NCBI RefSeq assembly: GCF_032854445.1
Contig: NC_088295.1
Coordinates: 88,371,836-88,435,835 of the forward strand
Direction: 5' to 3'
Length of the DNA stretch: 64,000 bases
Origin: Liolophura sinensis
Lineage: Eukaryota > Mollusca > Polyplacophora > Chitonida > Chitonidae
Shown here in pieces: positions 36,137 through 50,400 of the stretch. Each line of letters begins with the position of its first letter. Positions within the stretch are counted from its first letter, which is position 1. Both the position numbers and the translations under genes were made by a program. The notes under the pieces are model-generated. The model was not told where the DNA came from. It worked only from the letters and a program-made list of their open reading frames with translations, and ran no database searches.

Positions 36137-36278
36137 TCATGCTGGCATCCTTTTCGGTCGTATGTGGGAAGATCTGTCAACAACTTTCGATTTCTGCTAC
36201 ATGGTCCCTGCCCGGTTTCCTCTCATCATAATGCTGGCCAGCGTCCTATCACTAAAATATTCTTGAGTACAGCTACAA
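36137..36278 (+). mobile_element. degenerate SINE type A
   Basis: cggtcgtatgtgggaagatc, then gcccggtttcctctcatcat and ttcttgagtacagc match the type A body. Head and tail decayed. Confidence 0.65.
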
Positions 36279-36399
36279 ATTTCAACAGTACCGATAGAAG
36301 GTCGGTAGAAATTGGAAGTATTTAAATTTACTTTTCCAAGGGTTTTTCCCTTAAATTCAGCCGCAATCTGTTATTACAAAAGCGTAAAAGCTGGTTCTC

Positions 36400-36690
36400 T
36401 CTTAATATTTATCTGACAGAGAATTGTTACCATTCCCACAGAAAGTCTGCATTATTCGTGGTTCCCCAGGGGTTGATTTTGGATCCAAATGTTTTTTTAT
36501 ACTTTACACGAATGATTTACCCAAAAAGTTAGACAAATCTAATATTTCACTTTATGGAAACAATTCTAAGATTTGTAAGGAAATTGTAACTACTGATAAC
36601 AGCAAAGACTTAATGAGTGACCCAATATATATTAACTTGTAGTGTGACAAGTGGTTGATTTTCGTAGACACCAGAAAGTGCTGTATAATA
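36400..36690 (+). pseudogene. LINE reverse transcriptase fragment
   Basis: CIIRGSPGVDFGSKCFFILY with TNDLPKKLD matches the VPQG...YINDLP region of LINE reverse transcriptases, with substitutions and a frame change. The catalytic motif is decayed (SLYGNNSK where FADD is expected). Confidence 0.65.
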
Positions 36691-36829
36691 TATTTTACTA
36701 ACGGGCTGTCTGGAGTTAGCGGGAATATGAGAGCTGTTGTTATTTCACCATAATCTGTGAGCTGTAAATGAGCCCTTCAACTGATTTACATGACATGCGC
36801 ATGAACCAAATATTCATTTGTCTATTTGT

Positions 36830-36962
36830 TTGATGTTTTAGGCTACACAACACACAAGAATATTTCACTTATACGATGGTGGCCAGCATGATGCTGGGTG
36901 AGGAAACCGCGCATGGGAAAATTCTCCACCATCCGCAGGTTCCTGACAGGACCGGAGAGGAG
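36830..36962 (-). mobile_element. partial SINE type A
   Basis: acaagaatatttcacttata, then ggccagcatgatgctgggtg, then accatccgcaggttcctg match the 3' body on the minus strand. Confidence 0.75.
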
Positions 36963-36964
36963 TA

Positions 36965-38340
36965 TATGCACGATATATGCATGTGATACTCACTGTACGA
37001 CTGACTGATGACAGCATACAGAGAGTCTGTGTAGTTGATTTTAACATACTGCACGAAATTTTATATGCACGAATTTGATCCATTCAGAACGATATAACAC
37101 GTTTGTTTTATTTACTTGGAAACAAAGAAGTGGGATATGACAAAATGAAATCGGTAATGAAAGTATAATGAGCTTGATTTTTCCTTACAGTTCTGTGTAT
37201 GTTGTGTCATTTTGAACATAAACGTTTATGTAGTATGGTGCCGGTACAGGTATAACCCTCACCTTACCTACAGTAGGTGATAAATGAACCATATCCCCAT
37301 TGTTTACTTCAGTGGTTGAAGAGTACATTATCCTTGTCCGTGACGTATGTCTTTAGCCCCTCATATCTCCTCATCGATGCTATAGGCAATGCATAAATCA
37401 GGACCAATAATGGTTCAACCCAGAGAAAAAATAGAAATTACAAATAACACCAATGACAGATTCTCTAAAAGATGTACGTGTATAAAATATTTATAAGAGT
37501 ATCACTCATTCTATAAACAGGTTTGAATAATGTTCGCGTGAAAGTTTGGTTACGGGGGCATTATACGTTCATGTAAACATTCCACGGTCTTTTCACCTAC
37601 CGGTTAGTGTGACCTTATGGCCACACATTTGCATGTTGTGCACTTAAAGAAGTCAATTATTAACATATGAAACAGGTACATTACGAAATATGCCATGTGG
37701 CAGTTTACTGATAATGTCACGTCAGAAAGAAACGTGTCAAGCGTTTGATTAATTACATATTTATTCTGAAAAACCGTGTTAAGTGAATCAGTATAACTTG
37801 TTGCTACGACGAGAGAATGTTTCGCATTGGCAGTTTACGTTGCGTATGTATAAATTTGTATGTGGAATTAAAAGTAATATTGACATTGTCAGGTGACCCT
37901 TTATAAAATTGTTCAGTCAAATCTAAAGGACTAGCGAGGTATCCGATACACGTAATTGGTACCGTGTGATGGGGACAAGGTATATGCCTATAAGATCAAT
38001 TCCATTAATTGCTAAAGAAAGAAGGTGACTTTTGTTTTAAATCTTACCACACAAATTTTCATTTAGTGTATGACTATTTTTGGTGATCCGTCTTGACTGT
38101 TGTCATGGAAATTGATCTCATCGAACTTTGAACGCGCGTTCATTTTGCGTCATATGATTGGAACAAGGAAGTCGGCTACAATGTTTGCATGAATAAAAAA
38201 AAAAGCAAATGTCATTCAGATTATGTGCACAATCCAGTCATCCCCTAGGTGATTGGTACGTAACACACTAGAATTTTCATCACGTGATTCATTTTGATAG
38301 TTCTGTTAAATTTAATCATGTACATCAGGCCATGCATCAT
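36965..38340. other. upstream region of the VWDE-like gene; nothing specific seen
   Basis: No exon or repeat recognised. The promoter of the gene starting at 38373 should lie here or in an upstream exon; I see no convincing TATA box at the expected distance. Confidence 0.45.
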
Positions 38341-38372
38341 TCGATGTTCCGTGGTTCGTGTCATCACAGACC

Positions 38373-38436
38373 ATGGCAAAGCTACTGCTGGCCGCTTTGA
38401 TCATCTTTCTCTGTTTTGTCCCAGCACTCCTTCAAG
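38373..38436 (+). CDS. VWDE-like exon 1: signal peptide
   Basis: ATG in the good context accATGG. It encodes MAKLLLAALIIFLCFVPALL, a clear secretion signal, then the donor caag|gtaatt. Confidence 0.8.
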
Positions 38437-41400
38437 GTAATTGCATTCCTTAGGTAACTACGCGAAAGTAAACCAGGAATTTAAACGATTTAAATTAACG
38501 ATTAGATTTAATGTATAAATATATTACATTGGTTACGTGATCTTTTCCAATTACAGATCCATGTCTAACAAACGCCATCTTGGCAGGTCCAGAGACACGA
38601 AGTTCCAGTAATGTTCAAAACACTACTGATTTACAAGTGTCTTTCTGTGACATATCCCTGACTCCCGGGTGGTACAGACTCAAAGTAGACAACGAAGATG
38701 CTGATCTTGCCACATCTCCCCCTCCCCCGGGCGCCTGTAATACATTCTATCCTATCTGGATAAACGGTAGGTTAATCTTATTTTTCTGAAGGTTTATTTA
38801 TTTTTACTCCTATGTTTTAGTCTGACGATTGATGGCTATGAACAAGGACCTGGTATGGTAAGGCAGGGAATCGGTCCAAGTACAAGAAACTGTGCACCTC
38901 AAGTAGTGAAACTGACTATAGGTGTGAGTGACAGCTGCTGACACAGTCTTAAGACTACTTTCTTTTTTAAGTTCTGTTTTACTCTGCACTTCCTGTTACA
39001 TGGCAAGCATGTGGCTTATCAAACTCTAAACACGCACTGAAGTAATGTATGTGTCATAAAATCGAATAAGTGTGGCCGGTCACACTGAATTTTTTTTCTT
39101 GCATTAGGCAGTGTAGAGTTATGAATGTCACTACACGACAAATGTAAATTTCTGAAAAACTTTTGAGCACATAGTTATGCACATAGTTAAATAAATATAT
39201 AGAAAATGTAACTTTCAGCCTTATACTTCGCTACGCGTAACATGCTAGTGTTAATGATAGCTAGAGGACCACGTGTGCTCTCAACCAGGATTCACCTATG
39301 ATGTCGCTATAGTTGCCAAATGTTACGTAATACCATAACTTATCTATTCTTATCCAAGATAACACATCTTAAGTGCATGATTACCTTTATCTTTACTCAT
39401 ACAAAAGTATGTTTCCAAGGAAAAAAAAGAGCCACAAAGATTCGAATTCTTCCCTGACCTGTTCTCCGCAGCGTGAGGCCACTGTACTGTAGAGGATTCC
39501 TGACAGATCATGGCAGAAATACAGATTTCAAACTTGCTCAAATATGACAAAACTGATCGCATTATAAAGTTTATGTTTTACATTTGAAGACAAGAGATAA
39601 CCAAAACTTAACTTTGCCAGCGCGTAGAAATACACACATGAAGATTTCAGTCAAGATATTTTTCTGGTTAACGTTGATCTTCATACTACAAATTAAAAAC
39701 ACAGTACCTCGTTTGAACGAAACATAGGCGTTTTTGATCGAGAGTGCATTTTTGAAGGGTTATTACTGAGCAACCATCTCTTTTATGGCATTATAACTTT
39801 CATGAGTGCTTCGACCAAGTCTTATACTTCTGATTCCAAAATTTACAGAATTGTGCTGAGATTTTGAAATTTGCACTTTCATATCCTACCTCTCTGGAGC
39901 CGATTCTTTGCCTTACCGTAGCTGGTTCTTAGATTCCTGCATAAAAGCTTCCCTAAGAGTTGCTATACCAGTTGTTTCATTTTTTCAGGCCATGTTGAAG
40001 TACTTTGTTAAGTGTCTTATTATCCAGTTGTATATCTTTTGATTGTTTCAGACGAACTTCCAATCACATTAAACCAAGAGGCTCTAGTGACGGCCTGTAT
40101 AGTCTCCACAGAAGACATGCCATGTGCAATTGAACTCCAAGCCAAAGTCATCAACTGTGGCACTTACAGGGTCTATCATTTACTGCCCCCAACCCTCTGT
40201 GCTTCGGCTTACTGTTTTGGTAAGGATGATTTTATAAATGCTATGGCTCATGCAAGTTTTCCTGCTTATTTTCTGAGAGGGTGGGGGGTGACCGCTTCTT
40301 AAGACGGTCCACTAATCAGTTTGACTGTTCGAAAAAACAACAGCATAATAACGGAACAATTAGAATAAGTTATATCAGAGCACTGGTGACCCTAGGCCAA
40401 ATTAGTTCATATTCTTAGATAGTTACAAGGCTAAATGTAGCCGACATTATCCTTTAATTTAAAGTTAAAGTTAGAATAAACTCTGCACTGTTGCTGTCCC
40501 TGTCAAATTCATATGCCCTCAAATCTGTAATATCTGCTATAAGTATTCAAATCTGTTTAGATTAAATCGTTTGCAGCATAAATAACTTTTCTGTAAAAAT
40601 GGTTTCAAGCGACTGTTTGTCATGAGCAGTGGCTTGGCCTGTTGTCGGCGAGGCCCTGACATTTTCCCACATAAATTATTGTTGGTTAACACGCTAGCGC
40701 AGCGTAATGACCCAGGAGCCTCTCACCAATGCGGTCGCTTTGAGTTCAAGGCCAGCCCATGCCGGTTTCCTCTCCGGCCACAGGTGGCATGGTCTGTCAG
40801 CAACCCGAGGATGGTGTTGGGTTTCCAGCGGGCTCTGCCCGGTTTTCTCCCACCATAATGCATATTATATAAGTAATATAAGTGAAATATTCCTGATTGC
40901 GGCGTAAAACACCAATCAAATAAATAAATAAATAAATCACCGCTGTTAAAAGAGTTGAAATATTCCTGACTGTGCATAATAAACCGATTAAATAAATAAA
41001 TATGAAATAAATACATCAAAATACATCCTCTCTAGAAACATTTTGAGCTGTGCAGATAAAATTCTGAAGTAAAATTGAAGTTGGATTATATTCTAAAGAA
41101 TTCAAATGAAAACCTACATGAAATACCGCATTAACTGCTTTGCCTTAATATGACTTTTGTGGACTGAATTTCTTGTAAAGACTTAAGTTATTAAGCACAC
41201 AGTGAATTACTTGTAAAGACTAAGTTATTAAGCACACAGTGAATTACTTGGTATATATTTTGAATTACCTGTGTATAGCTGTAGGCGGTATATCTTTCTA
41301 CCACTGTATGTTTTAAATGCATGACATCTGTATTGCAGATTTGATCGCACCTTGCCCTGCTGGTACCTCTTCGGAGACTGGATCAGAACCCGGATGCTCA

Positions 41401-44400
41401 GGTAACACACCCCTATTTTCTAGAATGTGATGACCCGAAATTCGTTTGTACAGTGTACATGTATACCTTGCCATGCATTTAGTGTGTCACATGAAGAATT
41501 TGTCTGCAAATTTTCCTCCATCCCTCCATAGTTCCAACAGTAAAGCTACGCTGTGAAATGGAGAAGGAAATACAGCCTTCTCCAAAGATGTTAGAGGTTT
41601 TATTCCACGCGTCTGAAAAGACGGCAAAGACTGCTGTGTGATGACGCATTCGTTTCAAAAAGTGCAAGTCATGATTTCATACAGACACATTAAAACATTT
41701 TTTTCAGACTCTTTTCCCAACGTCGCCATAAAACCAGTCGTGACTCCTCTCCTTGGAATGAGCACAGAAGATGAGAATTTTGAAGACCTGAGATTTAACT
41801 GCAGTACTGCTGTATTTGACCCCGGTTATTTCTATGATGTGGTGTGGAGAATCAATGGCGATGAGGTGATCCGGATTACTAAGCAAAAGGGATCGGATCT
41901 GCCGGAGTCGGGGCAGCTTCTTGAGACGGTGTGGAAGCATGAGTACAAGCTTGGCATGAATGTAAGAGGCAACTACATATATTCGATAAAGATCATATTT
42001 CACACATTTTACATTAACATCGCCAGCACGGCGCAATGACCCAGGAGCCTCCCACCAATGCGGTCGCTGTGAGTTCAAGTCCAGTTCATGTTGGCTTCCT
42101 CTCTGGTCATACGTGGGAAGGCCTCCAACAACTTGCAGATGGTCGTGGATTACCCTCGGCTCTGCCCGATTTCTTCCCATTATAATGCTGACCGCGGTTG
42201 TATAAGTGAAATATTCTTGTGTAAGGCGTAAGACACCATTCAAATAAATAAATAAATTTATTTTTTTATTTATTTCATTTTTTGATTATTTTGATATGCG
42301 TGAAGACCATAACATCACAATTCGCAACTTCCAGGCTTCAAAATTCCGTCGCTAGGGTGAACTCGTTTGTTCTTCTCTATCACAGTAGTTGCTCATAGTT
42401 TGTTCTCTTCATTATTAAAGCAACTATTAAAGTTAAGACTTTAAAACAAGTTGTCAGTCACCCTTTAAATGGTTTCATTCTCAACGTTCCACGAGTTTAT
42501 CGCCTTCTGAACGATGTCAAATGCCATGTTGGTGAATGGAAAACTACATAAGTCTCATAAGTCAAAGCTAATCCTGGAAGAATGAGACGTATTGCAGATT
42601 TACGTCTAGGTATGGTCCTGCAACAAATCCTATAATAAACTGAGCCTGGAGAAAATGGCACAGTCCCTCTTGTTCCAGAGAAACAGTCAGCAACACTGTG
42701 AAATAACAAAGTGAAACAATATTTCTGAAACGCAAGGAAATGTTTTTAAAGCCTACACTCGAGTCATGATACATTGAACAGCCATGTTAGTCAGTATAGC
42801 TGAGCCTACCCTTTTCACTTCCCGGTAAAACATATGTACATGCGAGCTACATGTAGTCAGGTAATGTAGAAACTTTTAGAGTGATCTGGCACATAATGCA
42901 TCAAAGTATTAAGCAACATTGCATTGGCGAAGCATGATTAGAGGAACATGTCATCGCGCTATATGCCGTAAAGGGACATAACTTTACTGAATAAGTCGGT
43001 ACACCTTTAGTTTTTTTTTTCCCAAACAGCGGTGGTCGATGGATTAGAGCAAGAAAAAACTTACATAGAGATATATAAAAATCGGAATAGGGGAGTTTCG
43101 AGATGGAACTCTTTTGTCGTCAATGGTAAAAACAGTCTTACTATGCCATGTGAATGGTGAAAAACCTTGTTGAAATTAATTTACTCATCACCTGTCTCAC
43201 CCTTTTTCAGAGGCACAAATGACAAATCTTTCCTTTAGGAACTTTTCTGAACAAAACGTTCAGATTCTCAATTTTCTCTTTCATTCGTGTACTCTAAATT
43301 ACTTTTCATGACACTTTTTTACAGACGCCCATGTTATAGTGAATGGGATCAAAAATAGTTGCCAGATCCTTTTAACAGGTCACATGATACAGTTGAACTT
43401 TTTATACCTTCAACGTTAAAAGAGTTCGAACTCAAAGCTCCCCTATTATTGGTACTTGTCTGGTTTTCCTGGTACACCTCTGGTTTCTGGGACTTGTCTG
43501 ATTTGCTTTGTACATGTACTCGTATTGCTTGAAAGGCCAAATATCGGTCGACATCAGTATGATATGCCTTGGTTAACTTTTAAATTATGAATTAAAAGGA
43601 ATCCGACGAATTGATTGACTTGAAAGTAATCTTCTGAACAGGTCCAATGTTCTGTCAGGGTTCGGTCCTCAGAGAACGGAGTCCCCAGCCCGGAGCATCA
43701 CAGTGACGAATTCTTCGCTGGACTACGGGTAAGCGATTCATCAGCTGTTTTACGTGTACCAGCACTCCTACCACATCTGTCAGCGAATAGGAATAGCACT
43801 GCCTATAATTCTCTACTATCATTCCTACATATAAACAAGTCAGATGCCTGCGAAATCGTTCAACAGATAGTTTTCTTATAATTATATTATCCTCAAGACT
43901 ATTTCAAAGTTTCAAATACCGGAGAGAGTACTTACCGATCCAAACTGAACTAGGTCCGAATACCAGAAAAATCATTCGGTATATGCCCATATAACCCCGA
44001 ATACAACACAGTACTTACAACACAAGCTAAACAAACCTCTCAAATAACAGAACCATGCTTATATATATATCAAGAGGTCATTTTTACGTATCATTGGATT
44101 GAAAAGGTATATTAATTGATTTTTTTTATTGGTGTTTTACGCCGTACTCAAGAATATTTCACTTATACGACGGCAGCCAGCATTATGGAAAGAGCACCAT
44201 GGAAACCCACGACCATCCGCAAGTTTCTAGGGACCTTCCTACGGAGAGGAAGCCAGCATAAGCTGGTTTTGAACTCACAGCGACCGCATTGGTGAGAGGC
44301 TTCTGGGTCACTACACTGGGCTAGCGCGCTAACCGACTGAGCCACGGAGGCCCCTAAATTAATTTAGGATATATATATGAGAATGTTAATATATCCATCT

Positions 44401-47400
44401 TCCAGAAAGATATTTCATAGAGGCTTGTGTTAACATTAAATTTGTTGTTTAATATATATATATCATTCGCCTTCAATACTTAAAGTCAAATAGGCTTTTT
44501 CCAAACATTGCAAGTTCATAGCACAAACAACGTAAATGACATCCACAACAGAGATTGGAGATCAAGACGTTCAAGACGTCCAGTTATTGCTGGGGAAAGA
44601 ATTTGTTTTTAAATTCAGCTGCTAATGTCAGGCATCCTTGTACCGACAAGGCTAATATTGCCACCGATGACAATATCAAATGCGGTGCTGCAAGTCCGTC
44701 CAGTCACAACACTCCTAATGTGACCCACCGGGCCACCTACAAAGGGAAGCAAATCTTGTCACTTGTCAAACAACATGACCCTCTATCTAAATACTTCGAA
44801 AATAACACAAGTTATGATTATTCATGATGGCTCGTGTTAGTATTTAAAATCACTGGAATTGTTATCCAAGTAAGTATGTAGATGGCAGAGTTGATCCCTG
44901 AGTGGCAAGATTTGCTTCCCTTTGTCTGACTGACTCGTGGAATGTTGTTTCAAGTAGCTATATGGTATGCACTGGCCACCTAAGAACTTGGTTCTAGCAT
45001 TGTCTACCAGCTGAAGAATTACCATTGTTAGTACATTTGTGCATGGAGTCGTATTAAAAGCGATATTCTATTTACTTTGACCCTTTTGTTTTCTCAAGGT
45101 GTTAGACGACCCTGCTGTTGAGTTGACTGAGGGAGAGACAGCCACCATCCGGTACCAGGCCACAGTGCCTGTCCCTTGCCGAAAAAAAAGTCCCTTGTGT
45201 CCTAGCTTTTAAAGACTTTTCAAATGAGGAGATAAATGGGGTCTGTAAAAGAACCATTCCCGGCGAATGTGGATTTGATGTTTCATCCCACGACTGGAAC
45301 GCTATCCACGAGCTGAAGGTGACGGCAGAGTACGACGGCATGTTCGGTGGACGGCTGGCAGAGATCTTCTTAAAGGCGATCAACCCTGTCCTGGGTGGGC
45401 CTCTGAACGTGTGGGCTGACGTCACTCCCCCCGTTGTTAACGTAAGCCGTTCTTACTGAGGTATATGCCTTGTCTGCTTTTGTATTACATGTATTTGATG
45501 GATGTTTTTGACCGGACCCGATAGCACAGTTGTTAGAGCGTCCGCTTCGGGAGCGATAGATCCAGGGTCAATCCTGGGTCGAATCACACCTAAGACCTTA
45601 AAAGTGTAAGTTGTTCAGCATGAAGGGGATAGTGCCGTATCAGTTTATATCAGCTCGTATCAGGTCTTATCAGCTGACCCGTATCAGTATAATGGCTATA
45701 CTTGCCTTCGGAAAGGCGTCTCAGTGAGCAGCACTAGATAAAAGAGCGGTGGATACCCGCCCTGCAACAAGGAAGCACATTACACACACTCTAAGGTTCT
45801 ACGTCGTCATATGACTAAAAAATTGTTAAGTACAACATTAAACCTCAATCACTCACTGACTCATCAATTCATCTGCTATTTGCCTTAAACGCTTTCCTTT
45901 AGTTAAACAAGGTAAAATTACACGTGGAATTATGCATTGTTGCCGTCAAAGGTAATGTCATGAGTGTGTCATGACACCACGTATATTTTTCATCTCCTTT
46001 CATTAAAGATCACAGAGTGTGCTCTGCTGTTGACAACTAACTGTAAATTACTTCATTTTGATACAGCGGAATAATACAAATAAATATATCGTTTCTTTTT
46101 CTACAGGTGAACATTCATGATCTGAATGTTAATTTTGCTACTTCTATGTGTTATGCAGTCAGTGACCCCCATTTCAAATCATTTGACAGAAGGTAGGCTT
46201 GTTTAACCAATAAAATTATTCAAAATATTATATATTTCATTTTTTTTACATTTCGCATTAGTTTAACTCTTAGCTGGTGTGTGCATATAATCTAAGAATT
46301 TGTGTATATATCACCAAATGAAATTATCTTTTATGCTAAATATTTCTGCAAAAACGAATGTTTTCATTATAATTTTATTATCAATAGTCTTGTATTGTTT
46401 AATCAGTTAAATGACTGTCGTTATCAAGAATATTAAATACCAGTGTATAATTCATCATAAAAGAGTGGCTTGTAACGTCTCTTACTTGATGTCCCCTATT
46501 AATAATAGAAAGTTTTAAATTTGTCAGAGAAGAAATATTTATTATAAAGGATGCTTAAATTGATTTGAAGCAAAGTGAAACAAATTACACCTAACTCAGA
46601 CATAGGCCTAAGTAACCTACGAAAGAATCACGAAGCTCTGGTAAGCTACTGAAACTAACCTACTAACTTAGGGTATATTTATATATTTAGTTTTTGTTGT
46701 TTTAACACCATTGTGTGAGAATATCTGACCTATATAACGGCGGTCAGTTTAAAGTGTGATGGAAACCAGGCCTTTGACAAGTTACTGATGAATTTCCCCA
46801 TGTTTAATCTACACATGTGAGGGACATATACAGTCTTAATGAAGTAATAAATCCAGATCAGATTTTCCTTGCTTATTAAATCCCTCTCACTTTTCCCAGG
46901 TTTTTCGATGTTCAACTTCCCGGCGAGTTTGTGCTTTACCGTCACAAGACATTACCCTTGGAGGTAAAACGGTGTTAGGCCTTGTTAACGTAACCCATCG
47001 AGACGTGCAATACTAACTTAGTATGTATAGTCCGTCTCATGGCCATATCTCGTTAAGCATGAAAATTTCACAAAACTTTATAGTTTGAGTTGATCCTAAT
47101 ACTTAGTTAACACTGAATTCACAGGTTATCCGCGTTTAAAAGATGTCAAATGTGTACCAGTAAACCCTCTTTTAACAACAATCCCGCCGTTTAGAATTTT
47201 GAATCGAGAAGTGCAAATGATGTCCGCCATGTTTCGTGCTCGAACGTGCTGGCTCTTTGAAGGATAAAATGTTGACAACGAAATCCAATGACTGGAAAAC
47301 CCTTATTTTTGAAGGCAAGTTTTGGAACAGCCAGTACGTACCGGAACTTGGCGGAAGTTTGAACTCAAAAGATCATCACACAGTGGCGGACATTGGTTCG

Positions 47401-50400
47401 ATTTATTCGATTCAAAAATTTAAATGGCCGGACTAGTCCAAACATGGTTTAGCCATGCTTGCATTGACAAATGTACACTTGGATTACTCAGTGAATCCGT
47501 GTATAACAAAACATAAGAGCAGATTCCCCATGTAAAGGTGAAGTGAAATTTTCCACGTGGCACAGTCAGCCATCCATGTAGTCAGAGGCGTGCATACAAC
47601 AGGGCCAGATTAGCGCCATATTAGCGTTGTACACGTGAAAATATCCATTCTTTACTTTTGTATTACGGTACCGGTACTGCTTATATCTGAGTATACTTAG
47701 TATTGTAAGATAAATGTTTACAAAGAATACAGGAGAGGACAAAAGTGAGGTTTTGTTTTTGTTTCTAAACAGGTACGCGGATTTTTCCAGCCATGTGGAG
47801 GCACTTCCCCCGCCCGGTGTGTTTGTGGTGGCGCTGTACGCTCGGGGAAACAACTCTTCGTCTATTCATTCTGTCGTGACAATGTGGCGTACCAAACTAC
47901 CCGCGTCCGGGTGTTTGGCTGTAACCAGAAACAGATGCGAGTGACGTCACTCCACAATGGACGCGAATTCCAGGTAGGCTACAACAATGCTTTAACAGAC
48001 CATATTGGAGAATGTCCACTTAGCGGCTTGTATATATCTTGTATTAATAAAACAGCTTTGTATATTATAGGTTTAAAACGTAAGTATTTGAGCTGAATTT
48101 AGGTTAGGAAACCGCGTTTGTTCGCATTTTGCTGCACAACGATAATGACTCATGAATATGCAACCTTGTGGGCGGATAACATTAGTAAACCTTCAGAAAC
48201 TGGGGATCAAGATAACCACAATGACGTCAATCCTTCTGTGACGTCCATGGCATCTTTTCAAACGACCTTTGATATTGAATACGCAATGATTGTTAAATTT
48301 CCGCAATACATTAACTATTAAGAGTTCGTAATTCGAAAGTAAAAAAATTAATTGTTGTGTGAAACAAGAAAGTCAGTCTCATGATAAACGAAAGTGAGAT
48401 CTTCTGAAAATGCATAAGTCGGCTATATTGGTGGAAAAATACAGAAAATTCAACCTGAATGACTTAAACAGAAAACTGACCATCAGTGGTGTGGTGTCGT
48501 TAACTGATACCTAAGGCCTGGTTGCACCAGCTGCATACTTTTTGTTTTCAATATAGCAGTAGATTCCATGATTACGTTCCTTCACCTTTCACTGGCAAAG
48601 TGGTTTTGAAACACGACTTTGGAGCTCATTTTAAAGCTCTATCAATTAAGATTTTGGCCACCTTATAAATATAATCGGATGACAAATGTGCCAAATTTTC
48701 ATTTTCCAGAACCAAACACTAAGCGCTGTGAGTAGGTTTAAGACGTAAGTCAGAAACGGCTTTGTGGAATTGGTCCCAGTTGTTTTAAAATAACACTGAC
48801 ACCTGCCATTTGTATGGCATCAAAGGCAGATAGGCCTACAAATTGTGACTGACGATATATAATCTATTCACATCACCGAACTGAACAGTCGTAGGTCATT
48901 GTGAATGCAGAGATTATTGTTATCTATTATCAACTCTGTATCACACAGATTGATCTACCAAACGGCGCCAGAGTGATTATCGGCAGCAGAATTTACATCT
49001 ATCCCTCCCCGGCTGACGTAGGACAGGTTATGGGGCTGTGTGGCAACTTCAACGGGGATAAGGAGGACGAGTACATAGGACCCGAATGGGATCCGGCACA
49101 GCAATGACTGTGACTTTTTTTTATTTAACCGTGGCAATTTGTGTGTTGTAAATAACTACGGGTCGACTTGGAGGTAAAGTAAACAGCCATTTCAACGTTA
49201 TGTTCTCAATCTTCCATCATGTCATACTATTCATATTGTACGTTCATTCACTGGTCATTTCTTGGCCCCGCTTTTCTAATCTTTGTAAATATGTTCGCAT
49301 ATTTAGTCTTGCAATTTAAATTCAGTTTATTTCGTTTTGTTTCAAAGTTGTGTGAAAGCCTGGTTCTGGGCTGTTTTTCAAAACAGCTTGATGTGTATGA
49401 TCCATCTTGATGTGTATGATCCCTCTTGATGTGTATGATCCATCTTGATGTGTATGATCCCTCTTGATGGTGTATGATCCATCTTGATGTGTATGATCCA
49501 TCTTGATGTGTATGATCCATCTTGATGTGTATGATCCCATCTTGATGTGTATGATCCCATCTTGATGTGTATGATCCCTCTTGATGTGTATGATCCATCT
49601 TGATGTGTATGATCCATCTTGATGTGTATGATCCCTCTTGATGTGTATGATCCATCTTGATGTGTATGATCCATCTTGATGTGTATGATCCATCTTGATG
49701 TGTATGATCCCTCTTGATGTGTATGATCCATCTTGATGTGTATGATCCCTCTTGATGTGAATTAGGTTTCTTTTGTCTCAGAAACCTGAGAGACTGAAAT
49801 TGCATTTTCACAAGCTGCTTTGTTTGCCTGTTTTTTTTTCCCTTTCCTTGTATCTACAGGCTACCTACACTGTATGTCATAAGTCCGAAACATATGCTCT
49901 AGCTGATTTTTCTGTTGGCTTCCAGTTTAGTTCGATCTCATGCCGGCGAGTCGTTACAGCATGCCTCTGTCAGGGGCAGTTTACTGTGAAGCTGTTGCAC
50001 GGCCACTGTGCAGCACTATGTGGCTGCTGTGTGGCACTATGCGGCTGTAACTATGCGGCACTATGCTGCTGCCGTACGGTAACCGTGCGGTACTGTGCTG
50101 CTGCTGCACGGTAACTTCGCACTGTGTGGCTGATGTGCAGCGCTATGCGGCTGCTGTACGATGACTGTGCGACTACTGGACGATAACTGTGCGGCACTAT
50201 GCAGCTGCTGTACAGTAACGGTGCGGCACTGTGCTGCTGCTGGACGGTAACCTCTGCGGCACTATATGGTTGCTGTGCGGCACTGTGCTGCTGCTGCACG
50301 GTAACTGTGTGGTACTGTGCGGCTGCTGCACGATAATTGTGTAGTAAGTGTACGACTGCTGCACGATAATTGTGTAGTAAGTGTACGACTGCTGCACGAT

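Noticed and set aside
41704..42243. 179-codon minus-strand frame
   Set aside because: It is antisense to VWDE-like exon 5 and then runs through a SINE. The plus strand has the splice-consistent coding exon.
45102..45425. 107-codon minus-strand frame
   Set aside because: It is antisense to VWDE-like exon 7, which has splice sites in phase with its neighbours.
49248..49811. 187-codon minus-strand frame (and overlapping ones) made of HTHQDGSYTSRWIIH-type repeats
   Set aside because: It is the read-through of a 19-bp minisatellite. Several frames are open at once, with no start context, splice support or non-repeat coding body.
49855..50000. Possible VWDE-like exon after the acceptor ttgtatctacag
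   Set aside because: The frame reads CHKSETYALADFSVGFQ, then enters repeat sequence. It has no donor in a fitting phase, and the gene is complete without it.
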